From Marinobacterium sediminicola (lineage in GTDB: Bacteria; Pseudomonadota; Gammaproteobacteria; Pseudomonadales; Balneatricaceae), in the NCBI RefSeq assembly GCF_022343685.1, contig NZ_CP092123.1, positions 2,976,001-3,040,000 of the forward strand: DNA of 64,000 nucleotides. The letters run 5' to 3'. Made by a program: the position numbers and the translations under genes. This document shows positions 59,470 through 64,000 of the stretch, piece by piece (the first letter of the stretch is position 1; the number at the start of each line of letters is the position of its first letter). The notes beneath the pieces were generated by a model. That model worked only from the letters and a program-made list of their open reading frames with translations, made no database searches and was not told the origin of the DNA.

Positions 59470-61144
59470 GTTCGATCACCCACTGCCGAACCGCTTGCGC
59501 CACTTTTTCAGGATCCTCTGCCACCATGCTGCGGATGGCATTCAGCTGATAATCAAAACTTTCATTTGGCGTCGGCAACACGCCGCGGTCGCCTTTGCTG
59601 CCACCCAAGGTGACCTTGTCATCGGCAACACCCGCGCCTTCCAGTCCTTCAAGGTCAGCCGAGATTTCGCCCGCAGGCCCAAGACTCAGCGTTTCCTTGT
59701 GTTTGCCAGCTTCTGCCAGACTTCTCAGAATTGGTCGCAGAACGCCCAGAATCAACAGCAGTACAAACAGGCCGGCCATCACCTGCTTCATAATATCCCA
59801 GAACCAGTCCTGCTCCCAGAAAGCGGGATCTTCCAGACTGACCTGCTCGGGCGGCACGAAAGGTGAATTAATCACGGTGACACTATCGCCGCGAGCCGCC
59901 GAATACCCCACTGCATTCCGTACCAGCACCTGCAGTCGCTGCAGTTCGTTTTCAGACCAGGGCATGCGCTGGTTTTCGCCGGTTTCCGGGTTGGTCGTGG
60001 TCATGTCATCCACCACCACGGCTACGCTCAAGCGCTTGATCACACCGGTCTGATGACGGGTATAACTGAGCGTACGATCGAGCTCATAGTTGCGCACCGC
60101 CTGCTCTCGACTGGAGCCATTCCCCGCTCGACCAGCTCCCCCTCTTGCATCACCGTCAAACTCTTCAGGGACAGCATTGGGCCCCGGCGGCTGGTTGGAG
60201 AGTGCGCCCGGCACCCCCTGCGCGATGTCACCGGATGCACGCCGCTCTTCCAGGGTCTTTTCACTGCGCAGCGCTGGCAGATCAGGGTTGTAGACCTCAT
60301 CAGCCTGTTCAACTTCCGTGAAGTCGATATCGGTGGACACCTCGGCACGGAAATTCCCCAGCCCCAGCACCGGCTGAAGGATGCTGTTAACACGGTTGAC
60401 CAGCGTTTGTTCGACATTACGGGTGTACTCCAGCTGCTTCGCAGCCAGAACAACATCCTCATCCTGATCCCGGGTATTGAGCAGGCGCCCCTTCTGGTCG
60501 ACAACCGTGACATCTTCTACTGCCAGCTCAGGGATACTGGAAGCAACCAGATTGGCAATCGCCACCACTTGATCCCGGGACAGCGAGCGCCCGGAAAACA
60601 TTTCAATGAAAACGGATGCGCGCGGTTTGCGTTGGTCGCGGACAAAAACAGATTCCTTGGGCAGCGCCAGATGAACGCGTGCCGATCGAACCGCCAGCAT
60701 ACTGCTGATCGTGCGTGCCAGTTCGCCTTCCAGACCGCGCCGGAAACGGGCGTTTTCCATGAACTGGCTGGTACCCAATCCCTGGTCCTGATCCAGCAGT
60801 TCGAAGCCAACGGTTTTGTCAGCGGTAAAGCCTTCCGACGCCAGCTTCAGTCTCGCCTGATGAACATGCTCTTCAGGAACCAGAATCGCACGACCATCCG
60901 CATCAAACTTGTAGGGCACATTGAACAGCTTCAGCTGCTCAATCACCTCATTGGCGTCTGCAAAGTTGAGATTGGAGAAAAGAACACGGTAATCCGGCTT
61001 CTGTGACCAGAGCACGACGGCGAATCCAATAGCGATGCTCGCCGCCAGGCCTACCATCAGGCCAAGCTGACGCAGGATGCCCAGACTGTTAAAGCCTGAC
61101 ATCAAACTGCCTTTATTGCTGGCCTGTGTTGCCGAATTATCCAT
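59459..61144 (-). CDS. fliF: Flagellar M-ring protein FliF
   Basis: Forms the MS ring, the base of the flagellum. The 561-residue protein has two transmembrane helices (about 27-47 and 455-475), a periplasmic ring-building region with ARVHLALPKESVFVRDQRKP and ASVFIEMFSGRSLSRDQV, a disordered segment (about 300-345), and a short cytoplasmic C-terminus that binds FliG. Starts 22 bases after fliE. Confidence 0.97.
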   Translation of the reverse strand: MDNSATQASNKGSLMSGFNSLGILRQLGLMVGLAASIAIGFAVVLWSQKPDYRVLFSNLNFADANEVIEQLKLFNVPYKFDADGRAILVPEEHVHQARLKLASEGFTADKTVGFELLDQDQGLGTSQFMENARFRRGLEGELARTISSMLAVRSARVHLALPKESVFVRDQRKPRASVFIEMFSGRSLSRDQVVAIANLVASSIPELAVEDVTVVDQKGRLLNTRDQDEDVVLAAKQLEYTRNVEQTLVNRVNSILQPVLGLGNFRAEVSTDIDFTEVEQADEVYNPDLPALRSEKTLEERRASGDIAQGVPGALSNQPPGPNAVPEEFDGDARGGAGRAGNGSSREQAVRNYELDRTLSYTRHQTGVIKRLSVAVVVDDMTTTNPETGENQRMPWSENELQRLQVLVRNAVGYSAARGDSVTVINSPFVPPEQVSLEDPAFWEQDWFWDIMKQVMAGLFVLLLILGVLRPILRSLAEAGKHKETLSLGPAGEISADLEGLEGAGVADDKVTLGGSKGDRGVLPTPNESFDYQLNAIRSMVAEDPEKVAQAVRQWVIEHDR

Positions 61145-61166
61145 TTAATCCTAACCGTTAACCGAG

Positions 61167-61517
61167 TTAAATCGGCATTTTCATCACATCTTCGTAGGCC
61201 GTAACCAGTCGGTTACGCACCTGTGTCATCGCCTGGAATGAAACCGAGGCCTTCTGTGCCTGAATCATCACCTGAGGCAGATCCACTGATGGATCACCAT
61301 GCTCATAGGCTGTACGCAGCCTGGATGCTTCCTGCTGATGCTCGTTGACTTTATCCACAGCATTCTTGAGCAGCTCCGCAAACCCGTTGCTCTCGGCACG
61401 GCTAATACCCTGTGGTTCAAAGTCAGGCCTGGCAATGGGAGCCACGCCCTGTTGCATCTCGGCTTTGATTGAGCGCATCTGTGACAGCAGGCTGTTGATA
61501 TCCGCACGTTCGACCAT
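61167..61517 (-). CDS. fliE: Flagellar hook-basal body complex protein FliE
   Basis: Rod-MS ring adaptor. The 116 residues have a variable N-terminus and the conserved C-terminal segment PQVMIQAQKASVSFQAMTQV followed by RNRLVTAYEDVMKMPI. AGGGAAGC precedes the ATG. First gene of the fliE-fliF-fliG-fliH-fliI-fliJ unit; the fleQ/fleSR regulators that often lie just upstream are not here. Confidence 0.96.
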   Translation of the reverse strand: MVERADINSLLSQMRSIKAEMQQGVAPIARPDFEPQGISRAESNGFAELLKNAVDKVNEHQQEASRLRTAYEHGDPSVDLPQVMIQAQKASVSFQAMTQVRNRLVTAYEDVMKMPI

Positions 61518-61549
61518 GCTTCCCTCTCTCCCTGCGGCAATATTTTGAC

Positions 61550-61583
61550 ATTATAGGGGCTCCCCCTTGCTCTTCAAGCAAGG
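61550..61583 (-). promoter_or_regulatory. Probable fliE promoter with an inverted repeat over the -35
   Basis: On the minus strand, TTGAAG (61572-61577) and a perfect TATAAT (61550-61555) are separated by 16 bases, about 33 bases before the fliE start. The -35 falls in the loop of an inverted repeat CCTTGCT/AGCAAGG (61565-61583), a possible operator. No GG-N10-GC sigma-54 element is seen nearby. Confidence 0.6.
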
Positions 61584-61649
61584 TAGCGAAGAAGCCGACA
61601 ATTAACTGACGCATTCTGACGCCTGTCAACTTCACCCTAGCACTCAAGC

Positions 61650-61673
61650 AAAAAGCGGGCCAATAGCCCGCTT
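61650..61673 (-). terminator. Terminator after the exonuclease gene
   Basis: On the minus strand an 8-bp perfect stem (AAGCGGGC/GCCCGCTT, 61653-61673) with a five-base loop is followed by a short T run shared with the stem foot. It lies 27 bases past the exonuclease stop and separates that unit from the fliE promoter. Confidence 0.65.
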
Positions 61674-61699
61674 CGCCATGATACCCGAGAATTTGACAC

Positions 61700-62329
61700 T
61701 CAGTAACTACTGTTAGGTGTCAGGCCGTACTTCAAGCGTACATACATCAAGGCAACCGTGATCGCGTCTCCCAATGCCGTGTGACGTTCCAGCATCGGAA
61801 TATCCAGTTTGCCCGCAATGGTATCGAAACGCAGATCCACATCACCGCCCACATGCTTCCATTTGATGATGTCATGGTAAACATGCGACAACTCTATCGC
61901 CTTGTTTGGCAAGCCGAAACCGTAACGAGGTCGGATGAACTTGTCCAGCATGCGAATATCGAAGTTGACGTAATACCCCAGAATCGGGCGGTTACCCACA
62001 AACTCCAGCACTTGCTCCAGCGCATCCTCCAACTCGATACCGTCTGCCAAATCACTGGCACGAATCTTGTGAATTTTGATGGAGTCGCCGCACAGACTCT
62101 CGGGAGGCTTCAGTTTAAGATCAAGCCGTTCACTGGTGATCACCTTGCGGCCTTTAATCCGCACGGCACCAATCGACAGGATTTCGGCCTTCTTGACGTC
62201 CAGACTGGTGGTTTCGCAGTCCAGGGACACGACCTCATCACCCTTATAGCCCTCAAACAGGTGAGCCCAGGGGCCTTCTCGGTGCTCTCGCTTTTCTTTC
62301 AGGCGCCGTATGGAGCGCGGGATGATCAT
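61700..62329 (-). CDS. DnaQ-like 3'-5' exonuclease
   Basis: A 209-residue DEDDh-type exonuclease. Motif ExoI is LDCETT (Asp37, Glu39), ExoII is GYYVNFDIRML, and ExoIII is RHTALGDAITVA with the His and Asp. It has no polymerase-binding tail and is not the replicative epsilon subunit by context; the family includes standalone nucleases acting on DNA or RNA. It follows the DUF294 gene by six bases, a recurrent pairing in gammaproteobacteria. Confidence 0.88.
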   Translation of the reverse strand: MIIPRSIRRLKEKREHREGPWAHLFEGYKGDEVVSLDCETTSLDVKKAEILSIGAVRIKGRKVITSERLDLKLKPPESLCGDSIKIHKIRASDLADGIELEDALEQVLEFVGNRPILGYYVNFDIRMLDKFIRPRYGFGLPNKAIELSHVYHDIIKWKHVGGDVDLRFDTIAGKLDIPMLERHTALGDAITVALMYVRLKYGLTPNSSY

Positions 62330-62335
62330 GTTGGC

Positions 62336-64000
62336 TTAACCTCCCAAATGATAGCGCTGTGCCAGATGTTTCTTGAATCCTTTCACTACGTGCAGTGCAT
62401 CACGCAGCAGATCCCGTTCCAGCTTGTTCAGTTGCTGCAGGTCGATCTGGTTGGGTGATGGATCGATACCATCGTCGGCAACTTCCGCACGACGAATCTG
62501 CTGACGCAAGCGTAACTGGATAAACAGCGCCAATGCTTCAGCCATGTCCTTACCATGCTCCTCTTGCATCACCCCCTGCTCAACCAGGAGTTCGATGCGC
62601 TGGAAGGTATTGGTCTTGAGAATACGATGCTCCAGCGCCATGGTTCGAATGCCGTGCACGATCGGAAAAATCCCGCCCTTCTTGATATCCAGCTGTCCTC
62701 TATCCTTGAGGTTGCCGAAAAATGTCAACGGGGTATCAAACTCGACCGCAGCCCGTGCAAAGTGCGAGAAGAACACATCGTTATTGCGCAGGTGACGCAA
62801 GAACCAGTTACGCGCCACCTTGAACAGTGCTTCATTCCCGGCAACAGGCTTGGCATCGACCGCAATTGCAAGCTTCATCAGCGAGTTACCCTCACAGGTC
62901 GCTGCCCAATCGCTCATCTTCTGGGTCCAGTCGCCCACAGAGTTAACCCATTCGGAGTTCGACACCATAATGTTGCCCGGACAAGGAGGAAAACCAAACG
63001 ATATCAACGTTTCACTAAAACGATTCATGGTGGCCTGCATCTCGGGCCAGGCCAGGTTTTCCCTGAAAATCAGCGCATTATCCTGATCGGTTTTCATGAT
63101 CTGTTCGGCGCGACCTTCAGAGCCCATTACGATCAGACATACGTGTGGCTGCATGTCAGCAGGAATGGTCAGGTCAAACAACTTCGAAATGATACGACCG
63201 TTCATCGCCGCCAACAGATCCATGGTGAAACGAATCTTGACTCCGGTCGATATCAGCGCCTTGATCAGATCATTCAGGCCCTGAGCGGCTTCACGCAGCT
63301 GATCGATACTGGCGGCACGCTCAATACGCAAGCCGATGACGTGAGAATGACTGGAGAAATAACTGAGTACATCCGTCAACTCAACCACGCCCACCATGTC
63401 CTGGCCAGCCATGACCACCACACGCTCGATCTGTTGCTGAGTCATCATCACCAGGGCGTTGAACAGATAATCCTCGTGATCAATGCTCACCAGCCTGTAA
63501 CTGGCAATGTCTGATACGTCGGCCTCCAGCGGCAGCTGGTTAAGTACGACCGCATCCAACAGGTCGGTACCGGTCACCATGCCCAGACGTCCACCCTTGC
63601 GTGCCAAGACACAATCCGCCTTATGACTGCGCATCAGCTCTGTGGCTTCACGAATACTGGTCCCCTCTTCGACAATCAGCGGGTCCCGTACGGCTGCATC
63701 CGTAATCTTGGCCAGCATGAACTCGGCCATATCCTGATTGCTGCCATGCTGCGCCACGATTTCCTGCTTTACCGCCAGATTCTGCTGAAAATAGTCGGCG
63801 AACTGGGCATTGGTCGCCATCAAGTCAAGCAGAGTACGGGTCGGCAGGATATGGCAGATGGTTTCCTCTTCGGCGACAAAGTTGTGGATCGCCTTCCCTC
63901 TGATGGCCGACCAGCCGCCAAAGTAATCCTCGTTTTCATAGTGCACATAAACATGCTGAGCTGCTTGACCGTCGGCCTGAGAGGCTTCGCTTTCACTGAC
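62336..64000 (-). CDS. DUF294 nucleotidyltransferase-like/CBS protein (5' partial)
   Basis: Open to the right edge of the window, so the N-terminus is missing; the GTG at 63946 is probably internal. The visible part begins in a region resembling the end of a cyclic-nucleotide-binding domain (EDYFGGWSAIRGKAIHNFVA), then two CBS domains (about 63180-63700 on the + scale), a putative nucleotidyltransferase with VMGSEGRAEQIMKTDQDNAL, and a C-terminal substrate-binding helical domain. The GSEGR-EQ-TDQD motif is typical of GlnD-like transferases in this family. Signalling role inferred; target unknown. Confidence 0.87.
   Translation of the reverse strand, partial: VSESEASQADGQAAQHVYVHYENEDYFGGWSAIRGKAIHNFVAEEETICHILPTRTLLDLMATNAQFADYFQQNLAVKQEIVAQHGSNQDMAEFMLAKITDAAVRDPLIVEEGTSIREATELMRSHKADCVLARKGGRLGMVTGTDLLDAVVLNQLPLEADVSDIASYRLVSIDHEDYLFNALVMMTQQQIERVVVMAGQDMVGVVELTDVLSYFSSHSHVIGLRIERAASIDQLREAAQGLNDLIKALISTGVKIRFTMDLLAAMNGRIISKLFDLTIPADMQPHVCLIVMGSEGRAEQIMKTDQDNALIFRENLAWPEMQATMNRFSETLISFGFPPCPGNIMVSNSEWVNSVGDWTQKMSDWAATCEGNSLMKLAIAVDAKPVAGNEALFKVARNWFLRHLRNNDVFFSHFARAAVEFDTPLTFFGNLKDRGQLDIKKGGIFPIVHGIRTMALEHRILKTNTFQRIELLVEQGVMQEEHGKDMAEALALFIQLRLRQQIRRAEVADDGIDPSPNQIDLQQLNKLERDLLRDALHVVKGFKKHLAQRYHLGG

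Overview
The window is chromosomal housekeeping and motility DNA from a flagellated, piliated gammaproteobacterium. The gene set and order (fliE to fliR-flhB, flhAF-fleN-fliA, cheYZAB-parA-CheW-like-DUF2802, ccmA-I) follow the Pseudomonas/marine Oceanospirillales plan. A Na+/H+ Mrp antiporter and the moderately high G+C suggest a marine or halotolerant member of the Pseudomonadales/Oceanospirillales; I cannot name the genus. No insertion sequence, prophage, CRISPR array or toxin-antitoxin pair is visible.

Layout. 1-4.2 kb (+): tail of a probable yqeY, then dnaG, rpoD and a CAU tRNA whose probable promoter lies inside the rpoD terminator. 4.5-13.3 kb (+): twitching-motility chemosensory operon pilG(extended)-pilH-pilI-pilJ-chpA. 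13.5-21.9 kb (+): six-gene Mrp antiporter (mrpA fused to the B domain, then C-G), overlapping mnmC, then a CBS-domain gene. 21.95-33.5 kb (-): one tightly packed transcription unit read as ccmABCDEFGHI-zipA-ligA-yheU-DUF4126, including a 59-residue ccmD. 33.6-36.2 kb (+): a FliK-like gene and a short FlhB C-terminal paralogue. 36.2-61.5 kb (-): chemotaxis and flagellar block, from fliE at the right end to DUF2802 at the left. 61.7-64 kb (-): a DnaQ-like exonuclease and a DUF294/CBS protein that runs off the window.

How it works together. The flagellar block encodes the MS ring, switch, export gate, ATPase complex, FlhF/FleN placement and number control, FliA, and a chemotaxis core (CheA, CheB, CheY, CheZ). 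No ordinary cheW, cheR, motor-stator or filament genes are present, so these must lie elsewhere. The Pil-Chp operon has two response regulators, an adaptor, a receptor and a hybrid kinase, but no pilK/chpB adaptation enzymes. The Ccm genes are a complete system I for c-type cytochromes.

Most unusual points: fliK is split by a one-base excess in a run of nine C (coding strand) just before its C-terminal domain; ChpA carries four 97-residue tandem repeats in the region where P. aeruginosa ChpA has serial phosphotransfer domains; a CheW-like protein contains an exact 32-copy hexanucleotide repeat encoding (Glu-Pro)32; and the tRNA promoter and rpoD terminator overlap. I found no wholly novel multi-gene system.
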